DNA of 64,000 nt from Staphylococcus simiae (GCF_017357005.1 NZ_CP071589.1:2108001-2172000); one strand, 5' to 3'. Counted from the first letter of the stretch, positions 38,607-47,912 are shown. Program-made: numbers and translations. Notes: generated from the sequence alone by a model not told the origin.

Positions 38607-39398
38607 ATGTTTGCTGATTTAAAAAATAAAGTTGTCATTATCACAGGTGCCGGAAGTGGTATTGGTAAATCAATAGCTGAAAACTTTGGCAAAGCTCAAG
38701 CTAAAGTGGTATTAAATTACCGTTCTGATAAACACCAAGATGAATTAAATGAAGCTAAAGAATTGATTACTAATGCTGGTGGTGAAGCCATCACTGTTCA
38801 AGGTGATGTAGCTGTGGAAGAAGACGTCAAAAATCTTGTACAAACAACAATTGACCATTTTGGTACATTAGATATTATGATCAACAACGCTGGATTTGAA
38901 AAAGCAATCCCTTCACACGAGATGTCTTTACAAGAATGGCAAAAAGTCATAGATATTAATTTAACAGGTGCATTTATTGGCTCAAGAGAAGCTATTAATC
39001 ACTTTTTAAAAGAAGATAAACCAGGCGTTATTATTAATACAGCAAGTGTACACGATAGAATTCCTTGGCCTAACTACGTAAACTACGCCGCTAGTAAAGG
39101 CGGTTTGAAATTGATGATGGAAACGATGTCAATGGAATATGCACAATATGGTATTCGTATAAACAATGTCTCACCTGGAGCAATCGTTACTGAACATACT
39201 AAAGAGAAGTTTTCAGATCCAGAAACACGAGATGAAACTTTAGATATGATTCCAGCTCGCAAAATTGGTGAACCTCAAGATGTAGCCAATGTTGTTCTAT
39301 TCCTAGCTTCAGACTTTTCAAGTTATGTCCACGGTACAACAATTTATGTTGATGGTGGTATGACAAATTACCCTGCATTTATGGGTGGCAAAGGATAA
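38607..39398 (+). CDS. gdh: Glucose 1-dehydrogenase (SDR family)
   Basis: Cytosolic enzyme oxidising glucose to gluconolactone with NAD(P). It has 263 residues: cofactor motif TGAGSGIG at 13-20, NNAG near 92, and the catalytic Ser (NTASVHD), Tyr and Lys in YVNYAASKGG near 158-162. The C-terminal IYVDGGMTNYPAF fits Bacillus-type glucose dehydrogenases. Its AGGAGG site and spacing show it is cotranscribed with glcU, giving a non-PTS glucose route. Confidence 0.93.
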   Translation: MFADLKNKVVIITGAGSGIGKSIAENFGKAQAKVVLNYRSDKHQDELNEAKELITNAGGEAITVQGDVAVEEDVKNLVQTTIDHFGTLDIMINNAGFEKAIPSHEMSLQEWQKVIDINLTGAFIGSREAINHFLKEDKPGVIINTASVHDRIPWPNYVNYAASKGGLKLMMETMSMEYAQYGIRINNVSPGAIVTEHTKEKFSDPETRDETLDMIPARKIGEPQDVANVVLFLASDFSSYVHGTTIYVDGGMTNYPAFMGGKG

Positions 39399-39434
39399 TC
39401 ACATAAGCTAAATCACTATAGTTGCTACAACAAT

Positions 39435-39480
39435 AAATATGCCATGTATCTCTCATATACGTTAGATACATGGCATATTT
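39435..39480 (+). terminator. Terminator of glcU-gdh
   Basis: 17-bp perfect stem AAATATGCCATGTATCT/AGATACATGGCATATTT with a 12-base loop and T after the stem. Confidence 0.8.
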
Positions 39481-39481
39481 T

Positions 39482-39826
39482 GGTTCTCTATTTTTTAGCA
39501 CTGATAAATAAAAAAAGAATAATTTAAAAGACAAATTATTTTGAAGCCGAGACTCCTGAGGTAGGGACCCAACATAGAGAAACTGTGAAACAGTTTCTAC
39601 AAGCAATGCAAGTTGGGCAACAGTGCTAGTCGAAGACCGGGGCCCCAACAAAAAGAAACTAATCATTTAGTTTCAACGGACAATGCAAGTTGGGGAGGCT
39701 GAGACAGCACCCTAGGAAGGGACCCAACACAGAAAAACTGGTTATCCAGTTTTTTCATGCAATGCAGGTTGGGCATAGCGAGGCCTTAAAATTTAATTAT
39801 GTGTCAGTCCGACTTGTTAGAGAACC
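39482..39826. repeat. GGTTCTCT/AGAGAACC-bordered inverted repeat, interrupted by a STAR-like array
   Basis: The left part (39482-39522) matches 50555-50596, and the right part (39798-39826) matches 50597-50625, where the same element is contiguous. The 275 bases between are the STAR-like array listed separately. The outer ends GGTTCTCTA and TAGAGAACC are a perfect 9-base inverted pair. Confidence 0.75.
39541..39790. repeat. STAR-like repeat array, three hairpin units
   Basis: Units at 39564-39617, 39639-39695 and 39719-39773 share GGGACCCAAC or GGGGCCCCAAC at the start, an inner hairpin (AGAAACTG/CAGTTTCT type), CAATGCAAGT and GTTGGG at the end. The unit with GGGGCCCCAACA contains the reverse complement of the published S. 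aureus STAR signature (TGTTGGGGCCC). It does not code. Confidence 0.8.
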
Positions 39827-39887
39827 CATATTTTAAAATTTAGGACATTAATAAGTGAATCAGTAGTCAATAACATAATAGTTAGTG

Positions 39888-40796
39888 TTACACAAAAATT
39901 GCTTGATAAATATATAAAATAATGATACTTATAATAATAGTTAAGTTAGTTACCATTCCTATAAAGGGTAGCGTTTTATATTTAAATTGAATACCGTAAG
40001 AAATAATAGCAACACCTACTGGTAACATCCAAGTAATGAGTAGTGTTGTTTTAATCATGTCATCAGACACTGGTAATAAAAAGTGAATCAACAAACCGGC
40101 TACTAAAGCCAATCCATAATGTAAACCCAGATATTTAAACGTTGCTGGTAAATATTTGCGTTCTATTGTGAAATTCAACATCACTCCCAGTAATATCATA
40201 GATAAAGGCATATTAGCTTTTGAGATAATGCTGAAAAAGTCAATCGCTATATGTGGTAAATGAATTTGACTGATATTTAGTATAAACATCACAATATATG
40301 TCACTAGTGGCACAGATTGTATCAGCTTTTTACCTAAGAACTTAAAATTAAATTGATCACTACCCTCACTATAATAACTACCTACAAAATAAGTCACACC
40401 AAACATAATAAAGGCACCGCCTATATCGGCCATACCGAAATAAACAAGACCCATTTTAGGCCATATTGCTTCGACTAAAGGATATGCAAACAAACCGATG
40501 TTCATTGCCCCGGTCATCATCCCTACTGAACCTCTCATTTGATTATCATATTTTCTAAAAAACCAAATAACAATTATTTTAGCGATAATACCATATGCAA
40601 TCATTAATAACGGTAAAATTGAAAATGACAGCTTTAAATCTGCACTATTTAAATTTACTATTACTAAAGAAGGCAATGTAACATTTAACACTAATGTGGC
40701 TAAAACTTGACTATCTGTAGCTTTCACAAAATTAATACGTTTTAAAAAATAGCCAAGTGCTATTAATAAAATAATCATCGTAAATTGCTCTGTCAC
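39888..40796 (-). CDS. AEC (auxin efflux carrier) family transporter
   Basis: Membrane transporter of about 302 residues with around ten hydrophobic helices, from a GTG start seven bases after GAAGG. TEQFTMIILLIALGYFLKRINF begins the first helix, and NVTLPSLVIVNLN and NIGLFAYPL are typical of AEC proteins. Bacterial members move malate, malonate or other small acids; the substrate here is unknown. It is divergent from the small gene at 40931 and monocistronic. Confidence 0.82.
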   Translation of the reverse strand: MTEQFTMIILLIALGYFLKRINFVKATDSQVLATLVLNVTLPSLVIVNLNSADLKLSFSILPLLMIAYGIIAKIIVIWFFRKYDNQMRGSVGMMTGAMNIGLFAYPLVEAIWPKMGLVYFGMADIGGAFIMFGVTYFVGSYYSEGSDQFNFKFLGKKLIQSVPLVTYIVMFILNISQIHLPHIAIDFFSIISKANMPLSMILLGVMLNFTIERKYLPATFKYLGLHYGLALVAGLLIHFLLPVSDDMIKTTLLITWMLPVGVAIISYGIQFKYKTLPFIGMVTNLTIIISIIILYIYQAIFV

Positions 40797-40882
40797 TTTT
40801 ATACCTTCTTTCTGATGGCTCATTACAATTGATAACTTTAACATATTTCCTAGTTATTTTAGAAGTCACTCGTTTCGTGATA

Positions 40883-40888
40883 TAATCA
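40883..40888 (+). promoter_or_regulatory. -10 TATAAT of the small gene at 40931
   Basis: TATAAT with a weak TTTAGA 17 bases upstream, about 45 bases before the start codon. Confidence 0.4.
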
Positions 40889-40930
40889 ATTAGACATGTA
40901 CATAACTATACTTTAAAGGAGTTTATTTCA

Positions 40931-41104
40931 ATGACATTAGAAGATAAATTGACTGAACTAAAATATGATTATGTTCGCTTGCAAGGTGACTTAGAAAAGA
41001 AAGAATCACTCAATTTAGATACATCCACACTCGTTAATCAATTGAAAAATATTGAAAATGAGATACGTGAGATTCGTACACAAATGGGAGTGGAACAGAA
41101 ATAA
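40931..41104 (+). CDS. SE1561-family small protein, probable coiled coil
   Basis: A 57-residue charged, helical protein (MTLEDKLTELKYDYVRLQGDLEKK...) with a heptad-like pattern through most of its length. It has an AAAGGAG ribosome site and a TATAAT box upstream. It matches small staphylococcal proteins named the SE1561 family; the function is unknown. The last codons (GVEQK and stop) are encoded by the start of the repeat at 41091, so its C-terminus may differ between strains. Confidence 0.75.
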   Translation: MTLEDKLTELKYDYVRLQGDLEKKESLNLDTSTLVNQLKNIENEIREIRTQMGVEQK

Positions 41105-41557
41105 ATTTTATATAAAATTTATTTCGTATATGCCCGTCTTGCACATTTAGAACTAGTTAGATTTACAATCTTTACTAGTTCTTATGCAATTGTTGCGCTA
41201 GCAACCAATTGTAATCCTTTACTTAGATTTTAATCTTTAGTAGCTCTTGCCCAACCTGCATTGTTTGTAGAAACTGTAAGTACAGTTTCTCTGTGTTGGG
41301 TCCCTATACAATTGTAAGAGTTTCTGCTATCTTGATAGCTAGAAAATCTTATGCAGTTTATTATGAATTAATAAACTGTAAACCTTTTTCATAGCAACCA
41401 ATTGTAATCCCTATATTTTTCTATGACGGGTCCCTCCCACCCCGGCAAGACTGACTAGGTTTGTAAAACGTTGATACATCAGCATTTTACAAACCAGATA
41501 GTTACTGCCAAATGCTTGAATTTAACTGTGACATGTTTTTGCCCCAGGCTCTTTTAA
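41091..41557 (+). repeat. Long repeat element with an inserted STAR-like hairpin
   Basis: Ends GGAGTGGAACAGAAATAAATTTTA and CCCCAGGCTC match the copy at 61207-61368. The matching part contains a long hairpin at 41458-41495 (GGTTTGTAAAA arm). About 300 bases in the middle (41130-41440) are absent from that copy and hold a STAR-like unit in reverse orientation at 41250-41304. No gene is seen. Confidence 0.75.
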
Positions 41558-41635
41558 GTCATAATTATGTTCACCATCAACTAACTTATATGATCATCAT
41601 ATGATGAATTTTCAGATGAGAGAGGACGTTTCAAC

Positions 41636-41953
41636 ATGCAATTTTATCTCATATTACTAGCAATTCTTTATCTAGTTGTTAGTTATATCAGTATCTTTAA
41701 AATGGACAATATCTTTACACGTATCTTAAGAATAATAATGGGCGTATTGTTATTGTTTGTTTTAGCATTAACAACGATGCATTTCCCTAAAGAAAATTGG
41801 TGGGTGTTCATTGTCCTACTGTTACTAGTAGGTAATGTAGAAATTACATCCTTCAAAATGATTAAAAAAGATCTTAAGGGTGTTAATATTCTTAATTTAA
41901 TGTCTCTATTTATCTTTATTATTTATTGTATTTTAACACTGATATTATTCTAA
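41636..41953 (+). CDS. Small membrane protein of unknown function, four predicted helices
   Basis: A 105-residue hydrophobic protein with about four helices (1-19, 28-47, 54-70, 85-104), preceded by AGAGAGGACG. No family is recognised. It is followed by a strong terminator and lies next to the repeat element. Translation and conservation would need comparison with other staphylococci. Confidence 0.7.
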   Translation: MQFYLILLAILYLVVSYISIFKMDNIFTRILRIIMGVLLLFVLALTTMHFPKENWWVFIVLLLLVGNVEITSFKMIKKDLKGVNILNLMSLFIFIIYCILTLILF

Positions 41954-41975
41954 TATCTTCCTAAATATTCATTTG

Positions 41976-42012
41976 AAAAAGGCTAACTGAGTCTCCCTCA
42001 GTTAGCCTTTTT
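41976..42012. terminator. Bidirectional terminator between the small membrane gene and the RND pump
   Basis: 16-bp perfect stem AAAAAGGCTAACTGAG/CTCAGTTAGCCTTTTT with a 5-base loop; A and T runs serve both strands. Confidence 0.92.
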
Positions 42013-42067
42013 CTTTGAATTTTTACACTTATCAAATACTATACTGTCTTATTTTATTTTCCAACTT

Positions 42068-45000
42068 TTATTTTGTGTGTCGGTGTGTTATTCGATTTTT
42101 TAAAGTGAATAAAATTTCATAAATAACTGGAACTACAACTAAAGTTAGAATGGTTGAAGATATTAATCCACCAATAACGGTAGCTGCCATGCCTTTAGAG
42201 ATTAAGATTGAACTATCTTGTCCAAATAATAATGGTATTAATGCACCAATTGTTGCCACTGCTGTCATCAAGATCGGTCTAATTCTAGTACCACCTGCTT
42301 CTATTAATGCGTCTTTCATCTCCATACCATATCGTTCATTATTTATCACTCTATCTATTAATACAATCGCATTCGTTACAACAATACCGATCAACATGAG
42401 CATACCAATTAAACTTGGTACAGAAATCGTTTCTCCTGTAATTAATAATGCAATAATCACACCGATAATTGTATACGGTAATGAGAATAATATTGTAAAT
42501 GGTGCTAAGCCACCTTTAAATGTAATTACTAAGATAAGGTAAACGATAATAATTGCAGCGATCATAGCAAATACTAATTGAGTAATTGCATTGTTAATAT
42601 CATCATTCGCACCACCAACATTTACTTTGACATTATTAGGCTTATCTAGATGATTGACTTGTGACATCACATCTCTAGTTGTACCACCAACGTCTTTATT
42701 AATTACTTTACCTGTTATGGTAGTTGCATAATCACCTTGTTCTTGTGTTAACTTACTTGGCGTTGTTGTCTTTTCAAGTGATGCAATATCACTTAACTTA
42801 ATTGTTCCACCTGTTGGTTTCTTCAATTCAATATTGTTAAGTTTCTTTGCAGACCAATCTGTAGCCTTATTTTGTTTCACTTTAACATCAATTGTCTTAC
42901 CTTGTTCTTTAACAGTAGTAATTGTTTTTTCAGGCAAGTTTTCATTTAAATTCATTGCTAATTGTGCAGCTGAAATACCATTTTGAGCTGCTTTATTTTG
43001 ATTTACTTTCACTTCATATTGATCATATGTTTGTGATAAATCAGATTTTACATTTGCTAATCCTTTGATGTCTTTCATTTTTTCTTCAATTTTATTAACT
43101 GTACCTTTGATATCATCAGTCGAAGGGCCTTTGACAGTTACTTCTACAGAGCTATTACCAGCACCTGTACCTAGATCTTGATTTTTCCATTCTCCTGGAT
43201 GTTTAAAACTATCTACATGTTTCAATACTTTATCAGGTTCTTCATCAAAGTTCGGTGTATCATTATCATACTCAACCATAATAGCCATGCTGTTAGTACT
43301 ACCAGTTGGATCTACTGGACTTGGTCCACCAACAGAGTATTGTACTATTTTCACTTTATCTTTATGTTGTAAATATTTTTCAACATCCTTGGCATGATTT
43401 AATACAGCTTGTTGTGTCTCACCAGGTTTAGGGGTATAGGTAATTGCTAAAAATTTATCATCACCAGAAGAGATAAAGCTTGTTCCTAATCTAGGTCCTC
43501 CAATCACTATCGTTAGTACTAAAATAATCGTGCTAATAATAATAACTAACCATTTATGATTCAACGACCATGCTAGGACTTTTTTATAACTTTTACTAAC
43601 AATACCTAATTTTTCTTGTTGACCATTTTGACGATGTTTCACACCTTTTTTGAATAAAGTAGCAGCTAATGCTGGAACTAAAGTGATAGAAACTAATAAT
43701 GAAGCTAATAAACTAAAGGCGATGGCTAAAGCAAATGGTCTAAACATCTCACCAACAGAGCCTGAAACAAATACAAGTGGTAAAAAGACAATAATTGTCA
43801 CTAATGTCGATGACATGATTGGCTTAAATACTTCTGTAGTTGCACTAATAATTAAATTCTGTCCTTTCATCGATTCGTTAGGATCAGATAATCGTCTATA
43901 GATATTCTCTACTACTACAATAGAGTCATCTATCACACGTCCTATCGCTACAGTTAATGCCCCTAAAGTTAAAATATTTAACGATACATCACTCAATTTT
44001 AAAGCAATTAAGGCCATTAATAATGACAGTGGTATAGAAACAACAGATATTGCTGTAGTACGAATATTTCTTAAGAAAAGTAGTATAACTATGATAGCTA
44101 CAATTGTACCAAGAATTGCTTTTTCAACCATTGTATAAAGCGAATCTTCAACAGGTTTGGCAGTATCCATTGTTTTTGTAGCCTTCAAATTATTGTTATC
44201 TTTGACAAATTCATTAACTTTTTTCTGAACATCTTTCGCTACTTGAACGGTATTAGCGTCTTGTGATTTCAAAACTTGTAAATTCACTGCATCTTTTCCA
44301 TTTGTTTTCGAAATCGAAGTTCTAACGTCCCCAACTGATACATCTGCAATATCTTTCAACTTAATTGTTGGCATACTACTTGAATTTGAGCTAGGCATAG
44401 CCGCTTGAGATGATTTCGAACCTGAGGATTGATTAACTTCTGACATTGCAGAGTTATCTTCTTTACTATCATCACTACTTTGTGACTGACTTCCTGCAAT
44501 ATTCAGTGGTATATCAATATTTTTCAGTGCATTGACTGATGTAAATTGACCATCTACAACAATAGATTTATCTGTTTTCCCAAATTGGAATAAACCTAAT
44601 GGTGTTTGCCTTGTAGCTGTCTTTAAATAATTTTCTACATCTTCCGCAGTCAAACCATTTTTTTCTAATTGGGATTGTTTAAATTTAAGTGTCACTTCAC
44701 GATTTGTCTGACCATTTAATTGAGCGTTTTGTACACCATCTATAGTTTGTAGCTTAGGAATTAACGTATCATTTAGCTCTTTAGTTACTGTTTTTAAATC
44801 TGCATCTTTATTTGAAAATGAATACGCTAAAATTGGAAAAGCATCCATAGAGTTTCGTGTTAATTCTGGGTCTCCAACTTCATCTTTAAATTTAATCTTA
44901 TCGATTTCTTTTTTGAGTTGTTCCTCTGCTTTATCCATGTCCGTGTTATTTTCATACTCAACAGTTACAATTGAAGCATTTTGAATCGATTGTGTTTTAA

Positions 45001-45244
45001 CATTTTTAACGTAAGCTAATGACCTAACTTGATCATCTATTTTAGTACTGATTTCATCTTGCGTACTTTGTGGTGTAGCACCTGGCATTGTCGTTTGTAC
45101 AGAAATGACTGGATTTTGTACATCTGGAAGCAATTCCAATTTTAACTTCGTACTAGCATAAACACCGCCCAAAATAACCAATACGACCATTAAAAATATG
45201 GCGAATTTATTCCCTAGTGAAAACTGCAATAATTTTTTTATCAT
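42068..45244 (-). CDS. RND-family efflux transporter permease (AcrB-like)
   Basis: A 1058-residue membrane pump with the duplicated RND layout: one N-terminal helix, a large extracellular domain, helices, and the same again. The proton-relay aspartates are in GRVIDDSIVVVENIYRRL. The first porter domain has a serine/asparagine-rich insert (about 255-295). No membrane-fusion or outer-membrane partner gene is nearby, as expected for a Gram-positive. The substrate is unknown. ATG at 45244 is chosen; a TTG three codons upstream is only two bases from AGAGGTAC. A bidirectional terminator follows. Confidence 0.9.
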   Translation of the reverse strand: MIKKLLQFSLGNKFAIFLMVVLVILGGVYASTKLKLELLPDVQNPVISVQTTMPGATPQSTQDEISTKIDDQVRSLAYVKNVKTQSIQNASIVTVEYENNTDMDKAEEQLKKEIDKIKFKDEVGDPELTRNSMDAFPILAYSFSNKDADLKTVTKELNDTLIPKLQTIDGVQNAQLNGQTNREVTLKFKQSQLEKNGLTAEDVENYLKTATRQTPLGLFQFGKTDKSIVVDGQFTSVNALKNIDIPLNIAGSQSQSSDDSKEDNSAMSEVNQSSGSKSSQAAMPSSNSSSMPTIKLKDIADVSVGDVRTSISKTNGKDAVNLQVLKSQDANTVQVAKDVQKKVNEFVKDNNNLKATKTMDTAKPVEDSLYTMVEKAILGTIVAIIVILLFLRNIRTTAISVVSIPLSLLMALIALKLSDVSLNILTLGALTVAIGRVIDDSIVVVENIYRRLSDPNESMKGQNLIISATTEVFKPIMSSTLVTIIVFLPLVFVSGSVGEMFRPFALAIAFSLLASLLVSITLVPALAATLFKKGVKHRQNGQQEKLGIVSKSYKKVLAWSLNHKWLVIIISTIILVLTIVIGGPRLGTSFISSGDDKFLAITYTPKPGETQQAVLNHAKDVEKYLQHKDKVKIVQYSVGGPSPVDPTGSTNSMAIMVEYDNDTPNFDEEPDKVLKHVDSFKHPGEWKNQDLGTGAGNSSVEVTVKGPSTDDIKGTVNKIEEKMKDIKGLANVKSDLSQTYDQYEVKVNQNKAAQNGISAAQLAMNLNENLPEKTITTVKEQGKTIDVKVKQNKATDWSAKKLNNIELKKPTGGTIKLSDIASLEKTTTPSKLTQEQGDYATTITGKVINKDVGGTTRDVMSQVNHLDKPNNVKVNVGGANDDINNAITQLVFAMIAAIIIVYLILVITFKGGLAPFTILFSLPYTIIGVIIALLITGETISVPSLIGMLMLIGIVVTNAIVLIDRVINNERYGMEMKDALIEAGGTRIRPILMTAVATIGALIPLLFGQDSSILISKGMAATVIGGLISSTILTLVVVPVIYEILFTLKNRITHRHTK

Positions 45245-45308
45245 TGCTAACAAGTACCTCTTTTCAATTTATAATTTTCTTTCTTATCTCCCATATTTTA
45301 AGCATTAT

Positions 45309-45351
45309 TAAAAAATCTGAACGCTTGCAATCATTTGTATAGCGCTCAGAT
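45309..45351 (-). terminator. Terminator of femX
   Basis: On the minus strand ATCTGAGCGCT pairs with AGCGTTCAGAT (one G-T pair) over a 15-base loop, followed by six T. Confidence 0.88.
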
Positions 45352-45365
45352 GTATTGTTCATTTA

Positions 45366-46631
45366 TTATTTACGTTTTAATTTACGAGAAATTTTAATCT
45401 TAGCTTTTGTTAAACGTGGTTTAACTTGTTCAATTAATTGATATAATGGTTGATTTAACACATAGTCAAATTCACCAATTTTCTCACTTAAATAGGTGCC
45501 CCAAACTTTTTTAAATGCCCATAAACCATAATGGTCAGAATCTTTATCAGGATCATTATCTGTACCGCCAAAGTCATAAGTTGTTGCACCATGTTCACGT
45601 GCATACTTCATCATTGTATATTGCATATGATGGTTAGGTAAGAAATCTCTATATTCATTAGAAGACGCACCATATAAGTAATACGATTTAGCACCTGCAA
45701 ACATTAATAGTGCACCCGATAAATAAATGCCGTCTGGGTGTTGACGTTCAAGTTCTTCTAAATCACGTTTTAAATCTTCATTTTTAGCAATTTTATTTTG
45801 CGCATCTTTAATCATATTTTGTGCTTTTTTAGCTTGCTTTTCTGATGTTTCTTTTTTCTTTTCCCATTTTTTTATTTCGTCATTTAAATCAGCAATATCT
45901 TGGTTTACTTTTTGTAAATTTGAAGTTGGGTCGAGCTTAACTAAGAATAGCTCTGCGTCGCCATCTTCATGTAATGCGTCATAGATATTTTCAAAATAGC
46001 TAATATCACGAGTTAAGAAACCGTCACGTTCACCAGTTATCTTCATTAATTCAGCAAATGTTTTCAAACCTTCTCTGTCTGAACGCTCTACAGTTGTGCC
46101 TCGTTTTAATGCTAATCTTACTTTAGAACGATTACGACGTTCGAAACTTTCTAATAATTCATCATCAGATTTATCTATAGGAGTAATCATTGTCATACGT
46201 GGCTGAATATAATCTTTTGATAAACCTTCTTTAAATCCTTTATGTTTAAAGCCTAACGCTTTTAAATTCTGCAATGCTGCTGTTCCATGTTCTACTTCTA
46301 CGTCAGGGTCTATTTTAATGGCATATGCTTTTTCAGCTTTCGCTACTTCTTTCGCACTATCTAATAATGCTTGTAATGCTTCTTTGTCATTATAATCAAC
46401 AACAAACCCTCGTGAAATATAGCATAATGTGTATGGTAATTTAGGTACTTTTTTAAATAGTAATTGCCCTACACCTTTAACTTCACCATTTTCTCCAACA
46501 GCAATACGTTTAGAATACCATCCTGTTAATTGTTTTGTTTCAGCCCATTTGCTCAATTGTAGTAAATCACCATTGGGATGAGATTTTACAAATGCGTCAT
46601 GTTCTTGATTAGTGATATGCATCTTTTCCAT
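45366..46631 (-). CDS. femX: Lipid II:glycine glycyltransferase FemX (FmhB)
   Basis: Essential enzyme that adds the first glycine to the lysine of lipid II, starting the pentaglycine bridge; it uses glycyl-tRNA at the inner membrane face. The 421 residues equal S. aureus FmhB. Two GNAT-like domains are separated by a coiled-coil arm (about 240-303, many Lys/Glu and heptads) that the family uses for tRNA binding. KWAETKQLTGWY and the C-terminal FKKVWGTYLSEKIGEFDYVL are diagnostic. It is transcribed alone. Confidence 0.97.
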   Translation of the reverse strand: MEKMHITNQEHDAFVKSHPNGDLLQLSKWAETKQLTGWYSKRIAVGENGEVKGVGQLLFKKVPKLPYTLCYISRGFVVDYNDKEALQALLDSAKEVAKAEKAYAIKIDPDVEVEHGTAALQNLKALGFKHKGFKEGLSKDYIQPRMTMITPIDKSDDELLESFERRNRSKVRLALKRGTTVERSDREGLKTFAELMKITGERDGFLTRDISYFENIYDALHEDGDAELFLVKLDPTSNLQKVNQDIADLNDEIKKWEKKKETSEKQAKKAQNMIKDAQNKIAKNEDLKRDLEELERQHPDGIYLSGALLMFAGAKSYYLYGASSNEYRDFLPNHHMQYTMMKYAREHGATTYDFGGTDNDPDKDSDHYGLWAFKKVWGTYLSEKIGEFDYVLNQPLYQLIEQVKPRLTKAKIKISRKLKRK

Positions 46632-46904
46632 GATTTATGATATCTCCTTCTATGTTTAACAATAATGTATATTATACCTTGTCTAAGCTACAGTGTCGAT
46701 AAAGACTCTTCTTCATTAATAGAAACTCATTACTGTTATTTATTATCAAATCTTTGTCACCATTTCTGCCAACTTCATTCGTCCTTTGATACAAATCATG
46801 CTAAAAATTTGCTCAAATACACTACATTAGTAACAAGTGACATTTGTTTCCTGAAATACATTAACTTGTTATAATTGTGTCATTCTTTTAATGAGGTGTT
46901 ATCA

Positions 46905-47156
46905 ATGAGACGTATATTACTAAGTTTATTTATTTTAATAAATATCATTGCTATTTTTGTTTCCATGACAGAGACTTTATCTATTAACTATTTTAGTATT
47001 AGATTAATTATCGCGTTTTTCACATTAGTTATTTCAATATTCTTCATCTTAATAAAATCAAATCGTTTTAATCATGTTTTAGCGATTATGTCTGTTATTT
47101 TGGCTACTAGCCATTTAATAGTAATTGCACATAGTGCATATACCTATTTATACTAA
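46905..47156 (+). CDS. Small membrane protein of unknown function, three helices
   Basis: An 83-residue hydrophobic protein (MRRILLSLFILINII...), start set by GAGGTG six bases before ATG. TATAAT lies about 33 bases upstream. Helices are at about 4-20, 27-47 and 55-75. No family recognised. Its stop region overlaps the end of the convergent VOC gene by nine bases. Confidence 0.65.
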   Translation: MRRILLSLFILINIIAIFVSMTETLSINYFSIRLIIAFFTLVISIFFILIKSNRFNHVLAIMSVILATSHLIVIAHSAYTYLY

Positions 47157-47912
47157 TGGTTCAAATTTATAAACAGCACCTCTGATAAAAATCGAAAACG
47201 GCATATTAGCTTGATTATCTTTAATGAGTAATGCATGGTATTTTGATTGTTTGCCATCTTCAATTCTAATGTAAATATCATCTGTTTTTAAAATTAAATC
47301 CGTATAGGTATCTGTGCTTTCAACAATGTCTAAATCAAACCATTGTTGAAAGTTTGTTACGGTCTGTTGTCTTTGACAACTTTTTATAGTAATCATTTCA
47401 ATTGAAAAGTTAGTTTGAAATTTATCTTTTAATTTGTCATGTCTTACAGCATCCGTATCATCCCACTGAATGAAAAATGGCGGTTTGACACCTTCCTCAT
47501 CATTATTAACAATATAAAGTAATTGCCATTTAACTTTGTTACCCTTTTTCCCTTCTCTTTCCATAGAAATCGGACCTACACTTTCAACACCACTATCATC
47601 TAATCTTTGTTTTACATTAGCAATATCATCTGTTCTAAAACATATATTTTTAAACCCTTGTTCATATTGCTCTTGCACAATTTGTGTAGCAAATGCGACA
47701 TCACCTTCAGATGTTTTAGCCATTTTTTTTAATTTTTCATTATCTTCGACATCTAATAGTTCTATATAGTTGTCATTAATATATGCTATTTTATTATATG
47801 TACCGTATTTATGATGATTGCCACCAGATTTCAATTTTAAAATATCTCCTGGAAAGTTAAAGTGCTCTAATTGCTCAATATAATGAATAATATGATCGAA
47901 TTTCAACGTCAT
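47148..47912 (-). CDS. Glyoxalase-like (VOC superfamily) domain protein
   Basis: A 254-residue protein, start ATG after GGGGGA. The N-terminal half (LKFDHIIHYIEQLEHF, GGNHHKYGTYNKIAYINDNYIELLDV) has a VOC-type metal-binding pattern with histidines and glutamate. The second half repeats a weaker unit. Staphylococcal homologues exist; no function is known. Confidence 0.82.
   Translation of the reverse strand: MTLKFDHIIHYIEQLEHFNFPGDILKLKSGGNHHKYGTYNKIAYINDNYIELLDVEDNEKLKKMAKTSEGDVAFATQIVQEQYEQGFKNICFRTDDIANVKQRLDDSGVESVGPISMEREGKKGNKVKWQLLYIVNNDEEGVKPPFFIQWDDTDAVRHDKLKDKFQTNFSIEMITIKSCQRQQTVTNFQQWFDLDIVESTDTYTDLILKTDDIYIRIEDGKQSKYHALLIKDNQANMPFSIFIRGAVYKFEPLV

Noticed and set aside
39379..39666. 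Minus-strand open frame of 95 codons across the gdh terminator and the STAR-like array
   Set aside because: It lies in hairpin repeat sequence, has no ribosome site and resembles no protein.
39541..39790. Regular repeats that might suggest a CRISPR array
   Set aside because: Only three units, each a hairpin with no unique spacers of constant length, and no cas genes.
46665..46874. Plus-strand open frame of 69 codons before the small membrane gene
   Set aside because: Cysteine/histidine-rich chance frame without a ribosome site; the real start at 46905 is in better context.
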